A DNA stretch of 64,000 bases from Mycolicibacterium sp. P1-18 (GTDB lineage Bacteria > Actinomycetota > Actinomycetes > Mycobacteriales > Mycobacteriaceae). This document shows, piece by piece, positions 51,547-60,792 of the stretch. Each line of letters opens with the position of its first letter. Positions within the stretch are counted from its first letter, which is position 1. The position numbers and the translations under genes are program-made. The stretch spans positions 62,001 through 126,000 of the forward strand of contig NZ_NPKR01000012.1 in assembly GCF_008329535.1 (NCBI RefSeq), in the 5' to 3' direction. The notes beneath the pieces were generated by a model. The model searched no databases, was not told where the DNA came from, and worked only from the letters and a program-made list of their open reading frames with translations.

Positions 51547-54032
51547 GCCGTTCTGTCGGGACGGATGGTGGACGGAGGCTGCCGGACGCTCGGCATGTTG
51601 AGGCGCACGACGCCGTTTCGGGCTCGCCGCACCACACCGACGGCCTCCTCGATCTGTGTGCGATCCGCCTCGGAGAGGTCGTCGACATCGGCTTTGATGC
51701 GTGCGATGAGGCGGCGGATCCGGGTGACCTCCTCGTCGGACGGCAGCGCCTCGCTTCTAGCCCACTCGTCTGCGTCGAGGAAGCTAAGCAGCTTCTCGCG
51801 TGTCCGCAGCAGGCTGGCGAGATAGCCTTCTAGATCGGGCAGGTAAGACACGTCGGTGCTGAAGTGGGCGCATCCCACGCAGCGGAACCGAACTGGGCAG
51901 TCATTGCCTCCAGCGGCGACATTGGCTGGCTCGCTGCACATTCCATAGGGTACGGCGACCTCTCCGACTGCCCTCCGAAGATGTTCAGAGTCCAACAATT
52001 TCTTAGCGATGCTCCAAGTCCGATTGCCGTGCCGATCGAACTGCATGGCCGTCACCCGGTCGACCGCATTGCGACGCCGTTGCTCACCGACGCGGTAGTA
52101 ACCCTGGGTCGTGACGAGATTGAGGTGGTCCATCAGTTCGCGCAGGACGTCGACGGGCACACCGGCGTCGGCATGGCGTTGGGCGTAGGTGTGGCGGTAC
52201 GCGTAGGGGAACATGCGGCTCTTGTCGAACGGCATCGGCTCGGGCGCCTTGCCGTCGATTGTCGTCACTTTCGGCACCAGAACCTCGGGCAGGGAATCGA
52301 CCCATTTCCGGTGTCGTGCTCCGACGGTTTCATCGCGCATGCCCTTGGCGCCGTACGGGTTCTTGATCGATGTCGGTAGCAACTTCAGCTCCCCAGCTGG
52401 CGTGTCCGGAAAGCGCTGGCGCACCCGCTGCTGCTGCCGTTCGATGACGGCGAGCGTCGCGGCCCCTATCGGTAGCCGGCGCTGCAAGCGGTTGGCCTTG
52501 CGGTTGTCGTAGATCAGCACCGCGTCGCCGCCGCCGTCGCGGCTGATGCAGTCAAATGCCAGTTCGCAGATCTCCTCCGGGCGGCGGCCCGTGTCGATCA
52601 TCAACTCGACGGCCACCCGCACTTCAGTGCCCGCTTGAACCTCGAGTCCATCAAGGTGCTGACACAGGTGTCGGACCACCTCCACGGGTAAGTCTCGGCC
52701 AGCGGCCTGCTCATCGGGCTCATCAGGGATGTCTCCCTCGGCGATTGAGAAGTCGTCGGGCAGGCCGTGCAGTGGTTGGCCAATGCGGGTAACGCCAATG
52801 GCGCGCATCTGGTTCAGGGTGCGGCGCAGTTCGCGGACCGCACGCGCACGCAACTTGCCGGTAATCTGGCCACCAGATTCCAAGAAGGCCATCCGGTTCA
52901 GGAATGCCGTGATGTCGCTGCGACTCAGCAGGTGCAGATCGTCACCGCTGTCGCCGCGCTGAAGGTGGAGACTCTCGCTGAGTAGTACCAGGTAATTGAT
53001 TCTGGTTTGGCACTGGCTCTTACCGCCTTTACCGCGACGGCGCGGCAGGTCGTTGTATACCTCGACCTTTGCCGCGGCACGCAGCCACGATTGGGAGATC
53101 GATCCGAACCTCAGCGTTCCTGGGTGACCGAAGACGGCAAGATCCCAGACATCCTTCGCCGCCTCCATCTCGGGCGTCGTGCGCCACCTGCGGGCACTGG
53201 TCACGAACTTGCGATGCAGCTTGGCCACTTCGTAGGTGAGCTGGCCTGCATCCGCGTCATCGATGGTGGCAACTTGCTGACTTCGCAACTGGCGAGCCAG
53301 CATTCGGAAGTGCGACACATCGAGACGAACCCCTTCGGCGACGTGTTGTTGCAACCCGTAGAGCAACTCTGCGACTACCCGGTCCGGCAGCCCACGAAGA
53401 GTGACCTCTCCCCGCACGGTGATCGCCGGCTGGATACGCCGGAACTTCTCCTCGTCACTCACACTGATCGCAGTCCCACCAACGTATTCACGCCACCGGG
53501 CGGCGTGCGCTGGGCAGTACGAGTTACTACTCGACACGCGTTCCCGCGTACAGGCACCCACCCCGCACTCACCGAAGGTGACAACCACGTCGAGGTCTGG
53601 CTGGTTGATGAAATCTTCAACCGCCATGTGGCGCCTCTTGCGGGCACGCTCATGGGCACCGCACAGACCCGTCCCGGTTCGCGCGGTCCTCTCGCAGGTC
53701 TTGACCCCGCATGGATCGTCGCTGAATCGACGATGACGAACGCGTGGCACCTGGACGAAGTCAGCTAGAGGGTGAAGTTCGAGTTGCTTCCAGCGCAGAT
53801 TGCATGCAGCACACAAACCTTCGGATATCAGCATCTTCTGGTCACAATCGGGAACGACGCACTCCCGCCAGCCGAGCACGGCATGGTCACGAGGGAACCA
53901 CAGAACGCGATCATCGCCGGACCAGTTCACCGACGTCAGGAATAGCTGCGAAACCGCGTTCCACAGCTCGGCACTGGTCGCACCGTCTGCGTCTGTCTCG
54001 GCAGCAGCGGCGCGATGCGCAGCGATTGTCAC
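51543..54032 (-). CDS. tnpB: TnpB-like large tyrosine recombinase with N-terminal zinc-finger repeats
   Basis: 829 residues. The N-terminal 180 residues carry three similar Cys motifs: CVVPDCDQKMLISEGLCAAC, CGVKTCERTARTGTGLCGAH and CGVGACTRERVSSSNSYCPA, each C-x4-C with a second pair, suggesting zinc fingers. The recombinase domain has the first Arg in DTGRRPEEICELAFDC, the H-x-x-R box YAYRHTYAQRHADAG and the tyrosine in TQGYYRVG. A further CPVRFRCVGCAHF near the C-terminus may bind metal. It overlaps tnpA and tnpC by 4 nt. Confidence 0.82.
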   Translation of the reverse strand: MTIAAHRAAAAETDADGATSAELWNAVSQLFLTSVNWSGDDRVLWFPRDHAVLGWRECVVPDCDQKMLISEGLCAACNLRWKQLELHPLADFVQVPRVRHRRFSDDPCGVKTCERTARTGTGLCGAHERARKRRHMAVEDFINQPDLDVVVTFGECGVGACTRERVSSSNSYCPAHAARWREYVGGTAISVSDEEKFRRIQPAITVRGEVTLRGLPDRVVAELLYGLQQHVAEGVRLDVSHFRMLARQLRSQQVATIDDADAGQLTYEVAKLHRKFVTSARRWRTTPEMEAAKDVWDLAVFGHPGTLRFGSISQSWLRAAAKVEVYNDLPRRRGKGGKSQCQTRINYLVLLSESLHLQRGDSGDDLHLLSRSDITAFLNRMAFLESGGQITGKLRARAVRELRRTLNQMRAIGVTRIGQPLHGLPDDFSIAEGDIPDEPDEQAAGRDLPVEVVRHLCQHLDGLEVQAGTEVRVAVELMIDTGRRPEEICELAFDCISRDGGGDAVLIYDNRKANRLQRRLPIGAATLAVIERQQQRVRQRFPDTPAGELKLLPTSIKNPYGAKGMRDETVGARHRKWVDSLPEVLVPKVTTIDGKAPEPMPFDKSRMFPYAYRHTYAQRHADAGVPVDVLRELMDHLNLVTTQGYYRVGEQRRRNAVDRVTAMQFDRHGNRTWSIAKKLLDSEHLRRAVGEVAVPYGMCSEPANVAAGGNDCPVRFRCVGCAHFSTDVSYLPDLEGYLASLLRTREKLLSFLDADEWARSEALPSDEEVTRIRRLIARIKADVDDLSEADRTQIEEAVGVVRRARNGVVRLNMPSVRQPPSTIRPDRTA

Positions 54033-55204
54033 TTTCCTCGCGCCGTCTCGCGTGGCGAGCCGACGCGGTTCACTGCGGCCCTAAGACGGTCGGCTGAAGG
54101 ATGTAGGTAGGGCTGGGACGAAGTCGGGCTCGAATGGCCCATCAGCGTCTGGATCTCGTCGAGCAGCGCTCCAGAATCGGCCAGGTTGCTCCCAAAGGCA
54201 TGACGACCCTGGTGTGGAGTCACCGTCCGCGCGAGACCTGCTCGGCGAGACAATGCCTCGAAGAGTTCGTTAAATGCTCCTGGCTGCATCGGCGCCCCCA
54301 GCGGCGCCCGGAAAAGGTTGACCAGCATGTAGTCGCAATCTGCGGCCGCCGGTTGTTCGTCACGCTCCAACAGGTACAAATCCACGCTTCGCACGACCAG
54401 GAAGTCAAGCGGCACCGCGCGGGGGCGCCGCGACTTCGCCCAAGCCCCGTTCGCATTCTGTCGGCGAACGACATGCAGATGCGCTCCGGCGACTGAACAG
54501 TCGTGAACGGCGTTGTCGGGCAACATGTGCAAGTCTGAGCGACGCAACCCGGCAGCCTCCCCACGCCGCAATCCCACGCGTGACAGCAACAGCACGATTA
54601 GCCTGTCTCTGGCCGAGCGGCATGCTTCCATCAACGCAATGATCTCTTCGTTCGTCGCGCGGTCGACTGCCGTCCTAGGCTCACTCATTCGATGGCGGGC
54701 CCGCAGCCGATATCGCAGACTCGAATCTTCACCGCGAGCCTCCATCGGAAGATCCCGTGAGTCACCCATCTCGTAGATCTGGTCCATCACCGACGCCGGC
54801 ACTTGCTTCGTGACCACCGCGAACGCGAGGAATCCACGCACGGCGACCAGGATGCGATTGATCCGTCCGACACTTCTAACGGCCTCGGTACCCGGACCAG
54901 GTATGAGGCGCGATCCAGTCGCAGGCTGATACCTCAGCCAGGTGATGAACAACCCCAAGTCGCCTGCAGCACTACGCCAGTCACGGCCTGTAGTAAAGCA
55001 CCACCGAAGGAATAGCGAGACACTCTCGGCATATGCCTTCGAAGTGGACTCGGCACGATCACGGCCGAACCTAAGCTCTGTCAGGAATTGGTGCGCAACC
55101 GGATGCACCTCGTACTGATCATCGATCACAGTCCAGTAGCGGTCACCAGATGGCATCCGAACAAGAAATGCACGCATATGCGCCCAATCAACGATCACAT
55201 TCAC
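54029..55204 (-). CDS. tnpA: TnpA-like tyrosine recombinase
   Basis: 391 residues, starting 100 bp from the right end of the element. N-terminal SAM-like DNA-binding helices (ESTSKAYAESVSLFLRWCFT) precede the catalytic domain: Arg in LSRVGLRRGEAAGLRRSDL, H-x-x-R in TPHQGRHAFGSNLADSG, His in LMGHSSPTSSQ and the nucleophile Tyr in PYLHPSADR. It is the first gene of tnpA-tnpB-tnpC, and close to the tip as in Tn554. Confidence 0.85.
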   Translation of the reverse strand: MNVIVDWAHMRAFLVRMPSGDRYWTVIDDQYEVHPVAHQFLTELRFGRDRAESTSKAYAESVSLFLRWCFTTGRDWRSAAGDLGLFITWLRYQPATGSRLIPGPGTEAVRSVGRINRILVAVRGFLAFAVVTKQVPASVMDQIYEMGDSRDLPMEARGEDSSLRYRLRARHRMSEPRTAVDRATNEEIIALMEACRSARDRLIVLLLSRVGLRRGEAAGLRRSDLHMLPDNAVHDCSVAGAHLHVVRRQNANGAWAKSRRPRAVPLDFLVVRSVDLYLLERDEQPAAADCDYMLVNLFRAPLGAPMQPGAFNELFEALSRRAGLARTVTPHQGRHAFGSNLADSGALLDEIQTLMGHSSPTSSQPYLHPSADRLRAAVNRVGSPRETARGK

Positions 55205-55286
55205 GACTCACCACAAACTCAACACCCCCGGAGAATCACTTCCAAGCACATTTGCGCCGTGTCGCGTGCAACGGGTCACCACACCT

Positions 55287-55303
55287 GTCGAAGCCCGAGA
55301 GAA
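55287..55303 (-). repeat. Right terminal inverted repeat of the element
   Basis: GTCGAAGCCCGAGAGAA; its reverse complement TTCTCTCGGGCTTCGAC aligns with TTCTCTAGGGGTCGAC at the left end (two or three differences). It lies directly at the junction with the ligase 3' part. Confidence 0.7.
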
Positions 55304-55304
55304 C

Positions 55305-56123
55305 GTCACGCGAACCTTCCCGGAACTCGGGGGCGTCGCCGAGTCGGTTGGGCGACGGTCGATGATTTTGGATGGGGAAATCGTCGCCCTGGACGCTCGG
55401 GGGCGGCCGTCGTTCACCCGTCTGCAGCGACGATGGCCGCAGCACCGTCGGCCCGATGCGGCGCTGCTGCGTGAGGTGCCCGTGCGCGTCATGGGCTTCG
55501 ACGTCCTCGAATTCGAGGGGCGAAGTCTCACCGCGCGACCGTGGCACGAGCGCCGCGCGATCTTGGAGACTGTGTCGGTCGTCGACCGGTCGCCGGTGCT
55601 CACCGTGCCGCGCGCGTTCACCGACGTGTCGCCCGCCGACATGTTGGCCGTGGCAGCCTCACACGGGATGGAGGGCGTGGTCATCAAACGTGTTGACTCG
55701 CCCTATGTTTCGGGTCGGTCCGGATTGTGGACGAAAGTGCCCGTGAGGTTGACTGCCGAGCTGGTGATTGTTGGGTTCTGGTGCGCTGCAGGACCTGGCG
55801 GCGCGAGCGCAGTCGGTTCCTTGCTCCTGGCCGGCCACGACGACGCGGGCCGCCTGGTTGCTGTCGGCCAAGTCGGCACCGGATTCAGCTCCTCCATGCG
55901 CCGGTATCTGTTCGGCTTGCTAAGCCCCCTACGTTGCCCGAACACGCCCTTGGCGTTGCCGGTGGAAGCGACCGGTGTGCGCTGGGTGATGCCGACCCAA
56001 GTCGGTGAAGTTGCCTACCGCGAGTACGTCCCGGGCCTGTGGTTACGTCATACCAGCTGGAAGGGGCTGCGCGACAAATTGGCTGGTGACATTTGCGTCC
56101 CTGCGGCCTCCGGGGCGGTGTAG
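55305..56123 (+). pseudogene. ATP-dependent DNA ligase, 3' part
   Basis: From GTC 55305 the frame encodes VTRTFPELGGVAESVGRRSM, then ILDGEIVALDARGRPSFTRL, AAAHGMEGVVIKR-type motif IV (SHGMEGVVIKRVDSPYV) and the OB-fold to LWLRHTSWKGLRDKLAG, stop at 56121-56123. The nucleotidyl lysine is absent because it lies in the 5' part at 30612-30791. A start at 55266 is inside the element and without a ribosome binding site. The two parts together give 332 residues, a normal size for the family. Confidence 0.9.
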
Positions 56124-56309
56124 GGCCGCACTGCATCCCGCGCTGGCGTGGCGCTCAGCTCAGCGCGGGATCCAGGATGTCGGCCAACGCGTCGTCCCCG
56201 CGGGCTGCAAGAGGGCGTTCGACGTCGTCCGGTTGACAGTGCAGCGCCGCAGTGGAGACACGACGACTGGCTGGACGACCCTGTCGCTCCCCGACGCGAC
56301 AATGGGTCG

Positions 56310-56624
56310 ATGAGTGATGACGGCAACGGCGGTTTACAGGTCCGCCAGACCCCCCGCGCGCGGAATGGCGACTTCCATGTCTCCGACTTCACGACCATGG
56401 TGCGGGTCGCCGGGCGGCCAGCGGCGGTGCGTGTCTACACCGCCGCCGAGCTGGACGAAGCTGCACAGTACGCCGCCGCCGTGGGGGGACAAGCCATGTC
56501 GTTGCCCCTTGCGCCACCCGCCGGTTACACCGTTGGTGGCAACGGGTCCCTTGTCCCGGTTGCCACTCATGGTGGTTACAACGATGCTATCGACCCCGAG
56601 GAATCGGCGTCGACGACAACCTGA
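56310..56624 (+). CDS. Hypothetical protein
   Basis: 104 residues from ATG 56310. It reads as a compact protein: GDFHVSDFTTMVRVAGRPAA, then VRVYTAAELDEAAQYAAAVG, and a Gly/Pro-rich tail. It overlaps the 3' end of the minus-strand restriction-subunit remnant by about 50 bp. No family is recognised. Confidence 0.4.
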   Translation: MSDDGNGGLQVRQTPRARNGDFHVSDFTTMVRVAGRPAAVRVYTAAELDEAAQYAAAVGGQAMSLPLAPPAGYTVGGNGSLVPVATHGGYNDAIDPEESASTTT

Positions 56625-58365
56625 TGGAACCACTTGGCGATGTCGGAGATCAGGTGCGTCCGGCCTGGCGCATTGGTGAAGAAGTAGTCGCTCATCTTCT
56701 CGTGGGCGCCCTGATTGTCGGCCACCGCACCGGTGACGGCGTCATCGAAATCCGGTGATTCGACGAACTGCCTGGGGGAGTTGACCTTTGCCTGCTGAAC
56801 GAGCGAGACGTCGTCGAGCAGCGTCCGCAGGAGCGCTTCGAGAAATGACACCTTCTGCGACTCCGTGAAGTCTTCGGACCCAAACAAATCGTTGAGTCGA
56901 TCCAGCACCTGCTGGAACGCGACCATCTTTGGATCGCGCTTCTCACCGGATCCGGCGGCGGTGACGCCGGACAGTCCGACCCGTGCGCCGAGACCGATAT
57001 TGACCCTGCCTCGGTCGACCTGCTTGACCTGTTTGAGGACGACATCCGACAGATCGATAGGGGAGGTGTAGTTCTCGGGCTGGATCACCCGCTCCAGGTT
57101 GCGAAGGTAAATCTGCTTCTTCTCCAGCTCCGGGTCGCCGTAGTTGATGATCTGAGACATGAAGTCGTATAGGCGGACGAACGACCCGACGTCCTTGCGG
57201 AACATGTCGAGTTCGGCGAGCGCGGGCTTGTCGCCCTCGCCGCCGTTGTCGATCAGCGCCGCCTGGTAGCGCTTGGCGAACCGTTCCTTGCCGAGGTCGA
57301 CCGCCGCGGAGAGCTTGCCGTGGTGGCCCCTGATGTGGGCGTCGGCGCACAGCTCGACCTCGGCGTGGGTGTAGATGGCGGAGGTGTCGAGCTTGGCCGA
57401 CAAGTCGTGCACCAGGTCCGGGTCGGTCTCGGTCTCCAGGTAAGCATCGGTGAAGTACGGCTCGAACGCCTCGCGGATCGCGTCCGGTTCGTTGACGAAG
57501 TCCACGGCCTGGGTCGTCGCAGCGGTCTTCGGGATGCCCGACGGGGTGCGGTACGTCCGGTTCAGGCGTGAAAGGGTCTGCACCGCTGTAACACCGGAGA
57601 GGACTCGGTCGACGTACATCGCGCACAGCAGCGGCTGATCGAACCCGGTCTGAAACTTATTGGCCACAATCATCACCCGGTACTGATCACCGCGGAACGC
57701 GGTACGCAGATCATGCACGCCCGGGTTCATCGTGGCTTCGGTGAAGTCGACGGGGCCCGATTCTGGGTCGTGAACGCTTCCGGAGAACGCGACCAAGGTG
57801 CCGTAGCCGTACCCCTTGCTCTTCACGAATTTGTCGATGGCCAGCTTGAAGCGCACCGCAGCCTTGCGGGAGTCGGCAACCACCATCGCCTTGGCGTGAC
57901 CGTCGAGCAGGTCGGCGACGTTGGTACGGAAGTGCTCGACGATGATCGCCGCCTTCTGCGAGATCGTCTGCGGGTTGATCTTCACCCACCGCATGACTTC
58001 CTTGGTGGCCTGGGACTGGTCCACTTCAGTGCTGCTGCCAGCGTTCTGCGCGATCTGAAACGCCAGCTTGAACGAGTGGTAGCCGGTCAGCACGTCCAGG
58101 ATGTAGCCCTCGGCAATGGCCTGCTTCATCGTGTACACGTGGAACGGCGCTGGGTTGCCGCCGTCAGCCGGGGGCCGCCCGAACAACTCCAGGGTCTTGC
58201 CCTTGGGGGTGGCGGTGAAGGCGAAGTAGGAGATGGTCGTCGACTCCGCGCGTTCGGTGGCCTCAGCTGCCAGCACCGCTTCGATGTCGATCTCGCCGCC
58301 GTTCTCGATGTCGTCGATCTCCGCGGCCGTCAGCACCGCCTTGAGCTGTCCGGCGATCTGCCCGG
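56576..58365 (-). pseudogene. hsdR: Type I restriction enzyme R subunit (HsdR), C-terminal remnant
   Basis: About 595 residues of the C-terminal part of HsdR: ISYFAFTATPKGKTLELFGR, the second RecA lobe with RVMIVANKFQTGFDQPLLCA and motif VI AVQTLSRLNRTYR, then helical regions to KWFHQVVVDADSSGSIASL. The PD-(D/E)xK nuclease and helicase motifs I-II are missing. Homology begins at GQIAGQLKAVLTAAEIDDIE and abuts a recombinase scrap at 58367. No hsdM or hsdS is nearby, so it is inactive as a restriction enzyme. An open frame continues to 58525 through the fusion in a meaningless frame. Confidence 0.8.
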
Positions 58366-58366
58366 G

Positions 58367-58515
58367 CCGGCTTCGGTGATTTCCTGTTTGGCGCATCGGG
58401 TGGCGTTGTCCATGTTGCTTGCGGGATTGATGGATTCGCGTAATCGCCTCAGGTGGTGCCATCGTGCGAATTGTTCGATGGGTGTGTGGATGGCCGGCGT
58501 GGGTTTTAATGTCGC
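58367..58515 (-). pseudogene. Internal scrap of a recombinase-family gene
   Basis: The minus strand reads PIEQFARWHHLRRLRESINP, then RCAKQEITEA, which aligns with PVEQFATWHHLRRLRQTTVP and RYAKQEVTEA in the gene at 62886-63992. Both ends are cut: downstream it runs into HsdR sequence near 58366, upstream it meets a stop. It is a fossil of the same recombinase family. Confidence 0.7.
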
Positions 58516-58639
58516 GAGTTACCACTGGTTATCGGCAGTATCAAGTTTGGTCGAAATGTGCTGCTGCCTCTGGTGGCGTGTCAAGAACTGAACGAATGAA
58601 TGAACCCTTGGCCGCACTGTAGGCCTCGGGGTCGTCGCT

Positions 58640-58987
58640 GTGTTCGGCCGCGGGGGGACGTTCTGGGGATCGCTTACCTGCACGTCCTCATCGACCTGAC
58701 GGCAGCGGCGTTCGGCGCCGTCCGGGTGATCTGGTCGGGCAACCTTCGTGCCAAACACGGCCCACGGGACCGGGACGGACTTCTGCCAGCTGGAGAGCTT
58801 TGCAGAATGGGGTGCGATCAGTGCGGCCGCCGTCGGCCGAACGTTCCTCGCCAACCCCGACCTGGTGGACCGGTTGATTCTCGGTGCCGAGCTGAACGAG
58901 CCCGACGTGGCGACGTTCTACTCGCCAGGACCCGTTGGCTACGTGGACTATCCGGCGCTGGAAGATCTCGAGGTCAAGACCGCTTGA
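58640..58987 (+). pseudogene. Old-yellow-enzyme (alkene reductase), 3' remnant with frameshift
   Basis: One frame gives DVLGIAYLHVLIDLTAAAFG. The next frame, from about 58748, gives SAAAVGRTFLANPDLVDRLI, then LNEPDVATFYSPGPVGYVDY, matching the C-terminal third of NemA-type OYE flavoenzymes. The N-terminal two thirds are missing and the remaining part is frameshifted. Confidence 0.65.
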
Positions 58988-58990
58988 GCC

Positions 58991-59299
58991 TCAGCCGAGC
59001 CGCAGGATCAGCACCACCAGGACGACTGCCAGCAGGGTGGTAGCCAAGCCGATCAGCCGCACCGCCGTGTAGGGGATGTGGTCGACCTGCCTGCTCCGAC
59101 GGCGCCCGATCCAGAAGACGATGAACGCCACCACGACCGAGGTCGCCGCGACGACCGCCCGGTCGGCGGTCAGCGGGCCGCGATGGGGCAGGAGCACGAT
59201 CGCGCCCACCGCGAGAAACCCGATGGCCGTTCTCTCCCAGGCCAGCTGAGTGCGCTCCGCGAACAGCCCGGGTTTGTCGGACGCCGGCGGCACGGTCAC
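58991..59299 (-). CDS. DUF202 small membrane protein (second of pair)
   Basis: GTG 59299 overlaps the stop of the upstream paralog. 102 residues: FAERTQLAWERTAIGFLAVG is the DUF202 signature, followed by two more hydrophobic helices (VVAATSVVVAFIVFWIGRRR; LIGLATTLLAVVLVVLILRL). A three-helix inner-membrane protein of unknown function. Confidence 0.72.
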   Translation of the reverse strand: MTVPPASDKPGLFAERTQLAWERTAIGFLAVGAIVLLPHRGPLTADRAVVAATSVVVAFIVFWIGRRRSRQVDHIPYTAVRLIGLATTLLAVVLVVLILRLG

Positions 59300-59646
59300 C
59301 GGCCCGCTGGCGCGACGGAGATCAGCACCAGCAACGCGATCGTGACGGCCAGCAGTACGGCAGCGAGGAGCGCGGGCAACCTGCTGGGCGGAAGGTCGGC
59401 ATTGGCGCGCATCGCGGCTTGAACCCGTTGCCAGCGGCGGACGGCCAGCGCAGCCAACAGGCCGCCGCACGCCACCAGGAACAAGCTCAACACCTCGCGG
59501 ACACCGGTGATGCCGAAGCTGGGCACCAGCTGCACCAAGGCGACCCCGCCTGCCATCAGGGCGAGGGAGGTCCGGATCCAGGCGAGAAACGTGCGCTCGT
59601 TCGCGAGCGTGAAACGGTAGTCCGGTTCCTGGCCGACAGGCGGCAT
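59296..59646 (-). CDS. DUF202 small membrane protein, YidH-like (first of pair)
   Basis: 116 residues. RFTLANERTFLAWIRTSLAL, then MAGGVALVQLVPSFG is the YidH/DUF202 pattern, and three membrane helices are visible. Its start touches the stop of the molybdoenzyme gene, so the three genes form one operon. Confidence 0.75.
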   Translation of the reverse strand: MPPVGQEPDYRFTLANERTFLAWIRTSLALMAGGVALVQLVPSFGITGVREVLSLFLVACGGLLAALAVRRWQRVQAAMRANADLPPSRLPALLAAVLLAVTIALLVLISVAPAGR

Positions 59647-60758
59647 CAGCTGCCGGCCTCCTCGACGTGCAGCGGGTGGGCCAGCACGGAGCCGTGCTGA
59701 TACCCCAGCGCATTGCCGGGGGTCGAATCGGGCTGGACGTAACCCCGATCGTCGATGGCGCGTACCCGGAGTAGGTGCTCACCGGGTTCGGGTGCCCAGT
59801 CGAATTCCCACCGCGCCCACACCCCTGGCGACGATGCAGAGGTGATGGTCGCGGTGCGCCACGGTTCGTCGTCGATGCGGTACTGCACGTCGCTCACCCG
59901 ATTCTCGCCGGCGTAGGCCCGCCCGCGGATGACGTGGTTCCCCGTGTGCAGTCGTGCCGGCCACGGCAGTTCGACCAGGCTGGACAGGGCAACGCTGGTG
60001 ATCGCTTCGCCCCTGGCATCTGGATCCTCGGCGTGTTGCGGATCTACCAGGACGTAGTCGACGGTGTTCCACGGCACCTGCAGCGCCTGCTCGGACACCT
60101 CGATGCGACCCAGCCACTTGATGCTCGCGGCCCCGAGCCAGCCCGACACGATGAGCCGAGCCGGAAAACCGTGGTCCGGCGGCAGCGGTTCACCGTTCAT
60201 CGCGATGGCCACGATGGTGTCGTCGGCGCTCGCCTTGGCCAGCGGGAGCGGTCGGCGCGCACGGATGGCGTCGAGTGACTCCGGCATGACGTCGCACGCG
60301 TTCGGGGTGATGCCAGCCGGGTCGAGGAGGTCGCGCAGTCGCACCCCCGTCCACTCGGCGGTACTGATGGCGCCGCGTCCCCACTGCGTGCCCTCAAAGG
60401 TGCGGCCGAGCTCGGTGCCGAACAGGACGCGGCGGTTACCCGCGCACTCGAGGGTCCGAGTGACCGTCGTCAACGAGAAACCCGTGCACAGGTCGTCGTA
60501 GGTGTAGCGGAGTTCGCGGCGCACGCCGTCGCCGTCGATGCGGAGTTCCCAGGTCGCCGCATCGATCGCGGGCGTGGGGGCATGGCTGCGGACGAAGAAG
60601 CGGTCGACGGGGGTGATGTCGCCGAGCATCCGGTCCGGTCGGGTGCCGAAGTCCAAACCCGACCCGGTGTCCTCCATCAGGTCCGACGGGGTGGGCTTGA
60701 CGATTCCGGACCGTGATGTGTTCACGTCTTCACTCTTCGCCGGTCGCAGGCCGAGCAT
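59646..60758 (-). CDS. Sulfite-oxidase-like molybdopterin oxidoreductase
   Basis: 370 residues from ATG 60758; GTG 60725 is an alternative start. The Moco ligand cysteine is in VTRTLECAGNRRVLF, preceded by RFFVRSHAPTPAID, and the dimerisation Ig-like domain follows (GRAYAGENRVSDVQYRIDDE). There is no haem domain and no evident signal peptide, so it is probably cytosolic. It may oxidise sulfite or a related sulfur compound. It precedes two DUF202 genes and follows a LysR gene on the same strand. Confidence 0.82.
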   Translation of the reverse strand: MLGLRPAKSEDVNTSRSGIVKPTPSDLMEDTGSGLDFGTRPDRMLGDITPVDRFFVRSHAPTPAIDAATWELRIDGDGVRRELRYTYDDLCTGFSLTTVTRTLECAGNRRVLFGTELGRTFEGTQWGRGAISTAEWTGVRLRDLLDPAGITPNACDVMPESLDAIRARRPLPLAKASADDTIVAIAMNGEPLPPDHGFPARLIVSGWLGAASIKWLGRIEVSEQALQVPWNTVDYVLVDPQHAEDPDARGEAITSVALSSLVELPWPARLHTGNHVIRGRAYAGENRVSDVQYRIDDEPWRTATITSASSPGVWARWEFDWAPEPGEHLLRVRAIDDRGYVQPDSTPGNALGYQHGSVLAHPLHVEEAGS

Positions 60759-60792
60759 AAGGGCCAATCGCCGATGGATGCATAGGCGATGG

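Larger units (their letters stand above)
30792..55304. mobile_element. 24.5-kb Tn554-like composite element inserted in a DNA ligase gene
   Basis: The element is bounded by the two ligase parts. Both junctions contain ACGT (30790-30793 and 55303-55306), consistent with a short shared core. Imperfect terminal inverted repeats lie at 30797-30812 and 55287-55303. A TnpA-TnpB-TnpC operon sits at the right end, with tnpA starting 100 bp from the tip, as in Tn554-type transposons. Precise removal recreates a 999-nt ligase gene. Cargo includes an LLM oxidoreductase/TetR pair, a BtrH/transglutaminase wreck, a CYP153 system with AraC and PucR, an MFS-thioesterase-hydrolase operon, an MmpL operon and a complete second ligase. 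A stepwise build-up is possible. Confidence 0.85.

Noticed and set aside
55266..55304. ATG 55266 as a true start making the 3' ligase part an independent gene
   Set aside because: These 13 codons lie inside the element tip, have no ribosome binding site, and the product would lack the catalytic lysine.
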